Shown here one piece after another: positions 57,001 to 64,000 of a DNA stretch of 64,000 bases; within the stretch, counting starts at the first letter, position 1, and the number at the start of each line of letters is the position of its first letter. Where the stretch lies: assembly GCA_036571765.1 (NCBI GenBank), contig BROE01000018.1, positions 12,828,694-12,892,693 on the forward strand, written 5' to 3'. Origin of the DNA: Plecoglossus altivelis (lineage: Eukaryota; Chordata; Actinopteri; Osmeriformes; Plecoglossidae). Position numbers and translations under genes: made by a program. The notes below the pieces were generated by a model. That model ran no database searches and was not told where the DNA came from. It saw nothing but the letters and a program-made list of their open reading frames with translations.

Positions 57001-60000
57001 ATTTCCGCCCACAAAACTGCCACTCACTGGATATTTTTTCGTTTTCGGACCATTCTCTGTAAACCCTAGAGATGGTTGTGCGTGAAAATACCTGTAGATC
57101 AGCAGTTTCTGAAATACTCAGACCAGCCCTTCTAGCACCAACAACCATGACATGTTCAAAGTCGCTCAAATCACCTTTCTTCCCCATACTGATGCTCGGT
57201 TTGAACTGCAGGAGATTGTCTTGACCATGTCTACATGCCTAAATGCACTGAGTTGCCGCCATGTGTTTGGCTGATTAGAAATTAAGTGTTAACGAGCAGT
57301 TGGACGGGTGTACCTAATAAAGTGGCCGGTGAGTGTATGTAGTAAAAATATTGAGGGATCTGTACAGGTGGGGTAAATATTTTTTTGTACTCAATAAATA
57401 AAAAGTACTTTATTTATTTCAAAATACAACCATTGGATGCAGTCTAAAGCCCTGACTCATCAAGATTTCGTTCGGGGGAGACTATTAAGGAAAACATCAG
57501 TAAGACCTTCCCAGAATCTGCTTTCCTAGAATCCAATATTTCTCTTTGTTTTATGTTCTTGATTAGTTTTATTTTGTGTTTCATTAGAATAATAAGCTTC
57601 AAGAAAATCCACTGTTAAAATGTATTTATTGAAAAAATCATGTTCACAAAGTTAATGAGGAATCATGTCTATTAGTCATTACCTCAATACCGACCAAAAT
57701 AATTGACATGATTTTTGCAATGATAGACGTAGTACCAACAAATGGTTTTTGCTGCACCATGTTCACATGCAGTCATTGTGTGCCATGCATAGGATCATTC
57801 TCAGGTTGACAATTTCAACATGGTCATTATAATGGTTGTTCTTCCATATATGTTATTAGATTTCCTTCACCAGGAGGAAGCCTATTGGTATTGGGAGGAT
57901 TCTTCACCAGGAAGACACCCTATTATTGTTGTTGTTAGTTGCATTGCTGACCAAGCTGTGAAGCCACCGAAGTGTTTCTTCCTTGTCTTATTCGGATTCC
58001 TCCGCCAGGAGGAATTATTATTGTTATTGTTATTGTTGGGGGTGCACAGTGGCAGTACGGTTAGAGCTTTTGCCTCCCAATAAGGAGATCGTGGGTTGAA
58101 TTCTTGGGCCAAATCCATCATCACATGATCTCTCTGAGTCTCCTTGTCCTCCCCATGTTACTGTTGGTTCTCTCCGGGCACTCCGGCTTCCTCCCACCGT
58201 CCAAAGACATGCATGTGATAGGTTCATTGGAAATCCAAAATTCCCCTTAGTGAATGAATGTGAAAATGAATGGTTGTCTGTTTCTGTGTTAGCCCTGCGA
58301 CTTGTTGGCCCCAGTCCAGGGTGTGCCCCACCTATAATCCTGTACTGATGTTCAAACAGTTATGTATCATGAGTCATAAAAAGATTTAGTAATCCATGCT
58401 ATCTAGCAGTATTGGCCAGCTAGGAAATACAAAATGTTTCTTGTCTCTGACCTTCAAAAGTTGTTGGACTTCGGAACTTCGGATTCTTGATCTTAACCTT
58501 TACTTTTGCTTTGGATAAAAGATTGATAAATGTAGAAGTAAATTCTGACCATGTACTTTCAATCTTGCTTGCTTGTATATAACATGAATGTTTTTTTTTT
58601 GTAAATTGTATATACAGGCAGCTTTTTATTGCTGAAATATTATTCCTAATGGTACTGTAACTGATTACTTTACTTTACATTTTTTTATATTATAGTACCA
58701 CATTTTTGGAAGGCCTTTAGTATTCAACACTGTAGGAGTATATGTTAAAGGACTACTTAAGCATTTTACATTATCCTTTTTTAGGAGCTGAATGAGAACC
58801 AGTCCACCCCTAAAAGGGAGAAGCAGGAGTGGCTGATCCGTCAGAAGGAATGTCTGCAGCAGATTCAGGCGGAGGAGGAGGCGGGGCTGCTGCGGAGGCA
58901 AAGACAATACTACGAGCTGCAGTGTCGGCAATACAAGAGAAAGATGCTGTTGGCTCGACACAACCTGGAGCAGGATCTTTTAAGAGAGGTTGGTAACTAT
59001 AATTTCAATGCCACTGAAATTATATCACATGTAATGGTTTTATGGGTCTTCACTAGCTAAACATCAGTTTCACATACACCTTCCTGATTTCTAATAGGAA
59101 CTTAATAAGAAGCAGACCCAGAAGGATCTGGAATGTGCCATGCTCCTCCGGCACCATGAGTCCACCCAGGAGGTAGAGTTTAGACAACTGGGTTCGGTGC
59201 AGCGCACAAGGGCCGATTTGATACGCATGCAGCACCAGACGGAGCTCACCAACCAGATGGAGTACAACAAGCGCAGGGAGCAGGAGTTGCGTCAGAAGCA
59301 TGCAGTGGAAGTCCGACAGCAGCCCAAGAGTCTTAAGGTAAGGATACTATGGTTGGTGTTAGGTAAAGATATCGTGACGGTCAGGTATGTATATGGGTTA
59401 TGGAAGGAGACTGTAAGGATTACCAAAAAGAGACAATTTGAGGATGCACCGAACAAGTAAAGGTGCAAACAGTAAAGGTGAAATATAAAAGAGGTTAATT
59501 TGAATCTTCCCTTTTCCTTTCTTGTCTTAACCTCCTTCCTTTATATATAGTCCAAAGAACTTCTAATAAAGCGCCAATTCCAGGATACGTGTAAAATACA
59601 AACCCGGCAGTACAAGGCCCTAAGAAACCACTTACTGGAAAGCACTCCTAAATCTGACCACAAGGCTTTGCTGAAGAGGTTGACGGAGGAGCAAACTCGT
59701 AAACTGGCTATTCTTGCCGAGCAATATGATCACTCCATCAATGACATGCTGTCCACACAGGCTGTGAGTAAGGCAAGGAACCTACCGTGCACCTGCTACA
59801 TTCAACCATCAAGCCAACACTGTCATCTTCACTTATGCATGGCCTACTGCTTTTTACATTAAATGCTGTTAAGGCAGTTTGTCGAGATGCAAGGTATTAA
59901 AGCTTCCATAAATACACAAATGCTTCGTTCTTTTTACATGCATCCATGGTGCACTGAGCACTGTTAAGTAAAAAAAAAAGAAAAACAAGACTGCACCCCA

Positions 60001-63000
60001 GAGCTGCCTCTTCTCAAAGCTCAGAGATGCGAATTATGTTGAATAATTATTGTTAGGATGGGATTTTGGACCAAATAATTCATAGCACACATTGGTAACT
60101 TTAAGCCTTTGGTTTTTCATGCAGCTTCGACTGGATGAGACCCAGGAGGCAGAGTACCTAGTGTTGCATATGCAACTTCAGCAGGAGCTGGAGCTGCTAA
60201 ATGCCTACCAGAGCAAGATCAAGATCCACACAGACACCCAGCATGAGAGAGAGGCCAAGGACCTGGAGCAGAGGGTGTCTATTCGCCGAGCTCTTCTAGA
60301 GAAAAGGGTATGTTTGTCTGGCATAACAGCACTAAATATCTAGCATAAAATAAAATAAGGCAAAAGTGTTATTAGAATTTGGTTAAGTGTTCAACTGCAA
60401 AGACAAGGCTTTATTTATTGGCTCAATTCTTAAACATATGCATACCCCCATAATACCAGAGCTTTGCAGAATACCAGAAGCATTGTTTTATGGTAGCTAG
60501 TTAGTTTTTATTTAATCACTGAAGAAGGGAAATAAAGCCAAAAAAGAACAATTGATTATCTGCACAACTAACAAAAGAAGCAAACAAAAGGAAAATGCAT
60601 GGGTCTAGAAAATGGAGATTAAGCATGTTTATCCAGAGTGAGGTTCTCTCCCTATATTATAAATTGATATACGACACAAATTGAGTAGTGCTGTCCCAGT
60701 CTCTCTGACTGCAGATACACACTGACTGCAAAGAGCCATGGTGTTCAGTCCTTTTAATCTTGGCACCCTTATTAACAAATTGTACTGGCCACACTGGTCC
60801 TCTACAGCAATTGTTTCGGCAGCTGATCAAGTTTTTCTGCAAGCCACTTGCAAATTCGGCTGCAACATTGAATAATACACCATATTATTTTATATATTAG
60901 GATTAACAAACATGTTATTAAAAATGTTACCATGTTCATCGCAGGCTAAGTAGTTGAGATACAGGTTAACTTCACTATTCTAGTATGCACAAGACAATGA
61001 CAAACAACACAATTGGAATGCTGTTTTGATGGATTTTATGGCTTAAGGTCAGCTTAAGGTTCTTGCGTCTATATGTCGTCAGCTTTAAATGTAATTTAAA
61101 AGGTCCAGAGAATCTAAAACACTTGGTGACCAACACAAAGAAATGTTGGAGATCTTCTGGAGCTTATAGCACTACCACTTTTCCTATTCACTGGAGTGAC
61201 ATCCACTAAACCAGTCACTACATCTTCCTTCCCCCCATCCTATATTTTCCCAATGATATTTAACTATCATCTTCTTGTGTGCTTCATGGACCTGACTGCA
61301 CTGATGCTTTGCAACCAACCTCAGTCAGTGCAACCTGTTTTGCCTTGTATAGTCAGCAAATTTGGTGATCTGCCCCAGATTTTCACAGTTCCCTAACAAG
61401 AGATGAATAACTTCTAAACTTCAAGGAAGCAATTCCTGTGTATTTATTTCCCACTTAACTGCTTCCAGTGGCAGATTTGTGGGCATGATTTTACTCTTCA
61501 ACATACGATCACTGTGCAACAAAATGTCAGCTACTGATGGTGAAGACTGTCTTTCATTTTGTGCTTGAGACATGGCTGTGTGATTTGATCCTGGACACCA
61601 CATTACAATAAGACGTCTTTCAACCTTCGAGAGCGGATAGGTATAGCACTTTTTGGCTAAATGAAGTGTGGTGGTATTTGTTTTTACACTAACATTGGCT
61701 GGTGTGTAGATTTCATGGTGATTCTGCAACATTGATCTCTGGATCTGGAAAAACTTTTTGTAAAGTGTGAACCTTTGTTCTCACTCTGCGAGTTTGTGTC
61801 ACTGATGTTAGTCAGCGTTTACATGCTGTCCCACACATGCTCGCTAACCAGTCTCTCAGTGTAGAGTGAACAAATCCGGTTTCCTTGGTTATCGTACTTG
61901 GTGTCTTTAACAAGGTTAATCTCAACCATGAACTCCCCCAATACAGACAATTGATCAAATACCCTACCAGAGAAGGGAACACCCTGGATCATTGCCACAC
62001 CATCCCTCAAGAAGCACTCATTGGGACACTGACTATACCATGGTTCACCTGTTGACCTCATATCAACTTCTGTGTGGATTGTTGTATACTAACATGCACC
62101 AGGGTGAGTTTCAACCACAAACCCTGGTTTACAACTAAACGCAGAAGGCTGAGGTTGGACAACAAGGAAGCGTTTAGTAGTGGGGATAGAGGTCACATTC
62201 AAGGACTGGACTCTCCTTTTTTTATGCAAGGATCCTGTTTGTAGACTTCAGCTCTACCTTCAATATTATCATCCCTGCTCTGCTTCAGGATATTCTCTCC
62301 CAGCTGAACATGCCAGACTCCACCTGCAGGTGTATCACAGATTTCCTGTATGACAGGAAGTAGTGCGATAAGCTGAGAACACAATACAATTGTTTCTGAG
62401 TAGACTAATATCCCTGGACTACACAGTAACAATGGTTAAGCCTAGAAAGACATTATTTTCACAGCTGTAGGCATCAACACTGGCTGGATAAACTTATTTA
62501 TGAATTGGAAATTCACAAACACGTTTTTGGGTTGCCTATATGATTTAGAAAATAAAATACTAAAATACTGGTTCATCAAACATTCAAGAAAACTCAAGAA
62601 TTCACTAGGGTCAAATGACCCATGCTCAGTGCCTCTAGTGTTAAATGCTGGTTTGGTTTTCAGTCCCATGGAACAGCTTTTGACATTTGCCTGGGATAGA
62701 AAGAGCAGCATGGTGGACCCCCCCTCTCCCCTCCCCCCCTAACTTCGGAGAAGACAGAAGATTATTTACTGTTAATTTAAATCTTATGAGCCCATGGAGG
62801 TGTGAACAGGATGTCAGCTCTGTTTCTGGTGTCTTGTTCTCTGCTACGTAACCTTGACCCATTGTTACTAACCCTAATCTTTACTAACTTAATATATGAC
62901 TTCATTTCTACAGATAGAGGAAGAGATGCTGTCGATACAGAATGAGCGCTCTGAGCGCATCCGCACTCTACTGGAGCGTCAGGCACATGAAATCGAAGCC

Positions 63001-63810
63001 TTTGACTCTGAAAGCATGCGTCTTGGCTTTAGCAATATGGCTCTGACTGGCATCCCAGCAGAGGCTTTCAACCAGGGATATCCCAACCCTTCCTCAGGCC
63101 CTGGGGGTTGGCCATCAAGGCCCGTTCCCCGATCGGGCAGCCATTGGAGCCATGGTGTGCAGAACTCTGTGGCGCCATCCTGGCGTAGCCAGAACAGCTG
63201 CAGTGGGGGAAGCAGCAGCAGCAGCAGCAGTGAATTTAGCAGGGCAGAGTCAATAACATCTTCCCACCGACTGGGAAGAGATGGCAAGATGAATGTTAGT
63301 GGCAGGGGCCACACATCAGCCACCTCCTCTTCACCAGTCTCTTCACATCCCTACCACCAGCAGCAGCAAAAATATCTTCCCCAGAACTATCACCACCAGA
63401 GCACACCCCTCTTGTACCGTGAGAACCATGAGAAGGAGCGGGACAGGGGGAGAGAGTGGGCTGGTGGAGGGGGTGGGGGTCACTATGCCCACCATTCCCA
63501 AGGCCACCACCTGTCCTCGCATGCCTCGGCACAGTCTCTGGCCATCCTGCCTCCACCTCCTCCACCCCCCCCTATTGACCTCTCCTCAACATCTCTGCTT
63601 TCCTCCTCCTCTTCCTCCCAGGGGGGCTATGGAGGTGTGGGCCTGGTAGTAAGGGGCCCCAGCCTGATGGCCCTGAGAAACAGCCCTCAGCCATTGAGGA
63701 GAACAGCCTCTGGTGGGCCAAGTGGTGCAGGAGGAAGCGATGGAGGCCTCAGTCGGAGCACCTCAGTCACCTCACACATCTCCAATGGCTCCCATCTCTC
63801 CTACTCTTAA
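36957..63810 (+). CDS. taok2: TAO kinase 2 (Ste20-type Ser/Thr kinase), complete
   Basis: TAOK2 phosphorylates MAP2K3/6 and related MAP kinase kinases upstream of p38 and JNK, and acts on the cytoskeleton. Nineteen coding exons in phase: 36957-37085, 37341-37412, 37852-37953, 38789-38834, 38970-39066, 39568-39681, 40042-40133, 40611-40704, 44541-44622, 44902-45069, 45237-45443, 45728-45856, 54751-54987, 55205-55333, 58785-58988, 59098-59337, 59551-59763, 60125-60307 and 62914-63810. All borders are GT/AG. The product has 1144 residues. The kinase domain is near 27-280, with GHGSFG, VAIKK (K56), HRDVKAGN (D150), DFG (D168) and APE all intact. Then come an acidic/Ser linker, long coiled coils (about 444-850) and a Ser/His-rich tail. 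It matches the beta-type isoform. Human beta is about 1049 residues; the excess is in the last exon. Confidence 0.96.
42107..43077 (+). pseudogene. Tc1 transposase, broken
   Basis: It starts MGKTKELSQDLRDRIVDLHK with a helix-turn-helix region, reaches a stop near 42272 and changes frame several times. Catalytic-region remnants are LWSDKCGERK (first Asp), GWVFQHDNDTKHTAKGT (second Asp) and PSQSPDLNPIEKQW (Glu). The final block KRLSSVLANKGFATK reaches the hAT insertion point. It cannot give a functional protein. Confidence 0.88.
43075..44086 (+). mobile_element. hAT-type nonautonomous element, complete (copy C)
   Basis: 1012 bases with short inverted ends: TAGGGCTGCAAC at the left and GTTGCAGCCCTA at the right. 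It is flanked by an exact 8-base duplication CCACCAAG (43067-43074 and 44087-44094), as expected of hAT integration. There is no transposase frame inside. It is inserted at the last codons of the Tc1 transposase, so it is younger than that Tc1. Confidence 0.93.
45237..45856 (+). CDS. taok2: taok2 exons 11-12: Ser-rich linker
   Basis: Exon 11 (45237-45443) encodes SVPSMSISASSQSSSVNSLA and EIAMMQEGEHTVTSNSSILH. Exon 12 (45728-45856) encodes DNIYDDPYQPE and RNRDHFATIRTASL. These are the conserved regulatory linker blocks of TAO kinases. The long Glu run of human TAOK2 between SLAD and EIAMM is much shorter here (GSDDSN). Confidence 0.95.
46380..46890 (+). repeat. Inverted-repeat arm B with coding-like remnant
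   Basis: Reverse complement of 35875-36325 through several long blocks. Within it, plus-strand 46742-46902 reads open and protein-like: QLYMIDNLPVFRLDHAKDIL, then NIIRDVFGDIDVDLQYDSEE and YLAYPD, before a stop. I do not recognise the family. It lies in the 8.9 kb taok2 intron after exon 12. Confidence 0.75.
47340..47745. repeat. Dispersed repeat, inverted partner of 16750-17400
   Basis: It pairs in reverse with 16750-17400 (for example ATTACAAACCAGGCAAGgAA and AGAGTCTGGTAAGGACCAGG). It is shorter in the middle. No coding sequence. Confidence 0.65.
47800..49300. repeat. Family 1 dispersed-repeat sequence in taok2 intron
   Basis: 47820-47890 and 49250-49310 carry the ATGG.gGATTCCTCcTCAACaTTgC type block seen near 893 and 1715. 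The sequence between (GATTTGCCCCAAGTTTCAAC, 48595-48615 and on) is noncoding and AT-rich. Boundaries cannot be defined. Confidence 0.45.
49730..50042 (-). repeat. tRNA-SINE-like repeat, minus strand
   Basis: Read on the minus strand it starts near 50040 with GCACAGTGGCAGcGTGGTTA. It continues with a degenerate internal box (GTGGATTCAATTCTTGG), then CTCCGGGCACTCCGGCTTCC and, near the end, CCAGTCCAGGGTGTACCTCA. A second copy is at 58035-58345. The head resembles a tRNA-type pol III promoter (A and B boxes). The family name is uncertain. Confidence 0.6.
50043..51990. other. taok2 intron, nothing recognised
   Basis: AT-rich intron sequence with short similar blocks (GCCCATCAAGTAAGTCtg at about 50857 and GCCCATTAAGTAAGCTtc at about 50930). 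No gene or classifiable transposon. Confidence 0.5.
51995..54400 (+). mobile_element. Probable piggyBac remnant, interrupted by a LINE tail
   Basis: The left end looks like TAA CCTGTTAACAGTCCAACGG, near a TTAA. At 53375-53456 the sequence encodes GRLKCRNCGEDTS and, after one frame change, VKCSTCDKPLCFVPTRDC. The spacing CxxC...CxxCxxxLC.....C is that of the C-terminal zinc ribbon of piggyBac transposases. Blocks at about 52021-52078 and 54235-54345 match the 2.3-3.0 kb copy. The DDE core is not recognisable, so the class rests mainly on the zinc ribbon. Confidence 0.5.
53462..53830 (-). mobile_element. 3' end of CR1/L2/Rex1-group LINE
   Basis: It matches 18372-18770, the 3' untranslated end of the LINE there (TGCTTTATTGTcATTCCgCTACATGC, split here as GCTTTATTGTCATTCCGC and TACATGCGGG; CATACAGTGGAACaAAATGT). 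The minus strand ends in tandem TTGAAC units (CAAGTTCAAGTTCAAGTT on the plus strand), the expected 3' tail. No coding part remains. It is inserted into the probable piggyBac remnant. Confidence 0.85.
54751..60307 (+). CDS. taok2: taok2 exons 13-18: coiled-coil region
   Basis: Exons 54751-54987, 55205-55333, 58785-58988, 59098-59337, 59551-59763 and 60125-60307 encode a continuous Glu/Lys/Arg/Gln-rich helical region. Landmarks are EHEQGSALREQMSGYKRMRR, KKFQQHILGQQKKEL, EEEAGLLRRQRQYYELQCRQ, LNKKQTQKDLECAMLLRHHE, QTRQYKALRNHLLE and LDETQEAEYLVLHMQLQQEL. Phase is 0 at every border. This region is known in the family for self-association and microtubule or membrane targeting. The introns hold an antisense Tc1 and a SINE-like repeat. 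Confidence 0.95.
56109..57335 (-). mobile_element. Tc1-like transposon, structurally intact
   Basis: 1227 bases with inverted ends CACTCACCGGCCACTTTATT and AATAAAGTGGCCGGTGAGTG, about 29 bases matching. Both sides carry TA (56107-56108 and 57336-57337). It contains one uninterrupted transposase frame on the minus strand. It sits antisense in the taok2 intron between 55333 and 58785. Confidence 0.95.
56141..57187 (-). CDS. Tc1-like transposase, 348 codons, first catalytic Asp replaced by Val
   Basis: The protein would cut and paste the element at its terminal repeats. It has the usual Tc1 length (about 340-350). It begins MGKKGDLSDFEHVMVVGARR and has paired helix-turn-helix regions (SISETADLQVFSRTTISRVY; GRKCLVDARGQRRMASLVRA). 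The catalytic domain reads VAWSVESRFLLQ where the family has WSDES, so the first Asp of the DDE triad is Val at residue 155 (GTT, plus-strand 56723-56725). The second Asp (YFQQDIAPCHKA) and the Glu (SPDLNPIEHLW) are present. The frame is intact but catalysis should be lost. Codon 155 would need only GAT in place of GTT to fit the family. Confidence 0.93.
   Translation of the reverse strand: MGKKGDLSDFEHVMVVGARRAGLSISETADLQVFSRTTISRVYREWSENEKISSEWQFCGRKCLVDARGQRRMASLVRADRKATVTQITTRYNQGRQKSISECPVRQTLRQMGYISRGPRRVPLLSAKNRKPRLQFAQAHRNWTIEDWKKVAWSVESRFLLQHSDGRVRIWRQQHESMDPSCLVSTVQAGGGGGGVMVWGIFSWHSLGPLVPIEHHCNATAYLSIVADHVHPFMTTMYPTSDGYFQQDIAPCHKAGIISDWFLEHDNEFTVLKWPPQSPDLNPIEHLWDVVEREIRIMDVQPTNLRQLCDAIMSIWTKLSEECFQHLVVSMPRKIEAVLKAKGGPTHY
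57830..58030. repeat. Palindrome-rich dispersed repeat
   Basis: Three related blocks: TTTCCTTCACCAGGAGGAAG, GATTCTTCACCAGGAAGACA and GGATTCCTCCGCCAGGAGGA. Each is an imperfect palindrome followed by TATTGTTATT-like sequence. It resembles 27230-27420. Class unknown. Confidence 0.5.
58035..58345 (+). repeat. tRNA-SINE-like repeat, plus strand
   Basis: It begins GGGGGTGCACAGTGGCAGTA, then GGTTAGAGCTTTTGCCTCCC (A-box region) and GTGGGTTGAATTCTTGG (degenerate B box). TCCGGGCACTCCGGCTTCCT and GTCCAAAGACATGCATGTGA follow, and near the end CCCCAGTCCAGGGTGTGCCC. It is the opposite-strand partner of 49730-50042. Confidence 0.65.
59338..59460 (+). other. taok2: taok2 intron read-through tail (possible short isoform)
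   Basis: If the donor after PKSLK at 59337 is not used, the frame continues for 40 codons (VRILWLVLGKDIVTVRYVYG...) to a TAA at 59458-59460. In human TAOK2 the alpha isoform diverges at this same point with VRAG and a long membrane-spanning tail. Here the extension is short and carries no such tail. Confidence 0.6.
60308..61420. other. taok2 last intron, first part, nothing seen
   Basis: AT-rich sequence without recognisable repeat ends or conserved frames. Confidence 0.5.
61421..62090 (-). pseudogene. Unidentified coding remnant, antisense in taok2 intron
   Basis: On the minus strand two neighbouring frames look like real protein. From about 62085 to 61822: IHTEVDMRSTGEPWYSQCPN, ECFLRDGVAMIQGVPFSGRV, LGEFMVEINLVKDTKYDNQG and ICSLYTERLVSEHVWDSM, then a stop. 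In another frame, 61780 to 61421: QRFTLYKKFFQIQRSMLQNH, NVSVKTNTTTLHLAKKCYTY, PLSKVERRLIVMWCPGSNHT and SPSVADILLHSDRMLK. Composition is ordinary globular protein without low complexity. I see no splice sites joining them. A decayed retrocopy or transposon gene is likely. I do not recognise the family. Confidence 0.5.
62095..62450 (+). mobile_element. LINE fragment (linker and RT box A)
   Basis: The plus strand reads KPWFTTKRRRLRLDNKEAF near 62125-62180. Then ILFVDFSSTFNIIIPALLQD, followed by LNMPDSTCRCITDFLYDRK, runs over 62225-62370. These are the linker and the first RT catalytic box of a Rex1/L2-type LINE, ending in stops. Sequence between the two blocks is shortened. Confidence 0.8.
62451..62913. 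other. taok2: taok2 last intron, acceptor-proximal part
   Basis: No repeat is recognised. It ends in the acceptor TTCATTTCTACAG|ATA at 62913/62914. Confidence 0.6.
62914..63810 (+). CDS. taok2: taok2 last coding exon: Ser/His/Gly-rich tail
   Basis: 897 bases ending in TAA at 63808-63810. It starts IEEEMLSIQNERSERIRTLL and holds LERQAHEIEAFDSESMRLGF, GIPAEAFNQGYPNP and WPSRPVPRSGSHWSHG. A low-complexity stretch rich in Ser, His, Tyr, Gln and Gly follows. The end is LRNSPQPLRRTASGG and LSRSTSVTSHISNGS, matching the beta isoform C terminus. The low-complexity middle makes the tail about 90 residues longer than the human form as I recall it. Confidence 0.95.
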   Translation: MEEEMLSIQNERSERIRTLLERQAHEIEAFDSESMRLGFSNMALTGIPAEAFNQGYPNPSSGPGGWPSRPVPRSGSHWSHGVQNSVAPSWRSQNSCSGGSSSSSSSEFSRAESITSSHRLGRDGKMNVSGRGHTSATSSSPVSSHPYHQQQQKYLPQNYHHQSTPLLYRENHEKERDRGREWAGGGGGGHYAHHSQGHHLSSHASAQSLAILPPPPPPPPIDLSSTSLLSSSSSSQGGYGGVGLVVRGPSLMALRNSPQPLRRTASGGPSGAGGSDGGLSRSTSVTSHISNGSHLSYS

Positions 63811-64000
63811 AGCTAAGTGGGGAGAGGAGTCCCCATGTCTTATGTTCTCTTACACCTCAAAGTGATGGGGAAGGGGGAATTCCATCTTTCTTTACTACTT
63901 CCTGAGTGGTAGCTTTAATAGATCCACTCATTGAAGGGAGGGGCATAGTTTATAAGCCTCTTTGACAAGATAGAACCATCTTTCAATACTCAAGCTAAGG
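63811..64000 (+). other. taok2: taok2 3' untranslated region (partial)
   Basis: Sequence after the TAA. No AATAAA polyadenylation signal is visible before the window ends, so the 3' UTR continues beyond it. Confidence 0.7.

Noticed and set aside
56235..57085. Plus-strand frames over the Tc1 element at 56-57 kb
   Set aside because: Shadows of the minus-strand transposase.
63293..63649. Plus- and minus-strand frames within the last taok2 exon
   Set aside because: Alternative frames of the conserved TAOK2 tail exon.

Overview
This window is vertebrate nuclear DNA, almost certainly from a teleost fish. It holds two divergently transcribed, intron-rich cellular genes whose products match the vertebrate families SH2B1 and TAOK2. 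The space between and inside them is filled with fish-type transposons: Rex3 and CR1/L2/Rex1-like LINEs, Ty3/gypsy, Tc1/mariner, hAT, probable piggyBac remnants and a tRNA-SINE-like repeat. There are no bacterial features, no CRISPR array and no tRNA or rRNA gene that I can recognise.

Layout. 1-884 is a decayed Tc1 element cut by the window edge, followed to about 3 kb by short dispersed repeats. 3857-14341 (minus strand) carries six coding exons of sh2b1, from the start codon to the first part of the SH2 domain; the terminal exons lie outside the window to the left. A TATCGCGAGA core-promoter motif at 15.8 kb marks the probable sh2b1 promoter. 18.1-25.7 kb is a transposon palimpsest: a LINE inside a Rex3 relic, then a Ty3/gypsy relic interrupted by a second LINE. 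26.1-26.3 kb may be the taok2 promoter and first noncoding exon. 28.9-32.7 kb is a long, dead Rex3 joined to half of an hAT element. 36957-63810 (plus strand) is taok2 in 19 coding exons, complete from ATG to TAA, with 1144 predicted residues. Its introns carry a Tc1 with an hAT nested in it, an inverted-repeat arm, a SINE-like repeat, a probable piggyBac remnant, a nearly intact Tc1 with a broken catalytic residue, and an unidentified antisense coding remnant.

How the genes work. SH2B1 is an SH2/PH adaptor that dimerises and couples receptor tyrosine kinases and JAK2 to downstream signalling. TAOK2 is a Ste20-type kinase upstream of p38/JNK that acts on the cytoskeleton. Both map to human 16p11.2, so their proximity fits partly conserved linkage. 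Nothing in the sequence shows that they act together.

I found no clearly new biological system. The best leads are an inverted-repeat pair that brackets the exons encoding the TAOK2 kinase domain and N-terminal linker, an unknown coding remnant at 61.4-62.1 kb, a short coding-like remnant inside an unclassified repeat, a Tc1 ORF disarmed by one base, and a repeat that sits almost on the splice acceptor of the sh2b1 SH2 exon.
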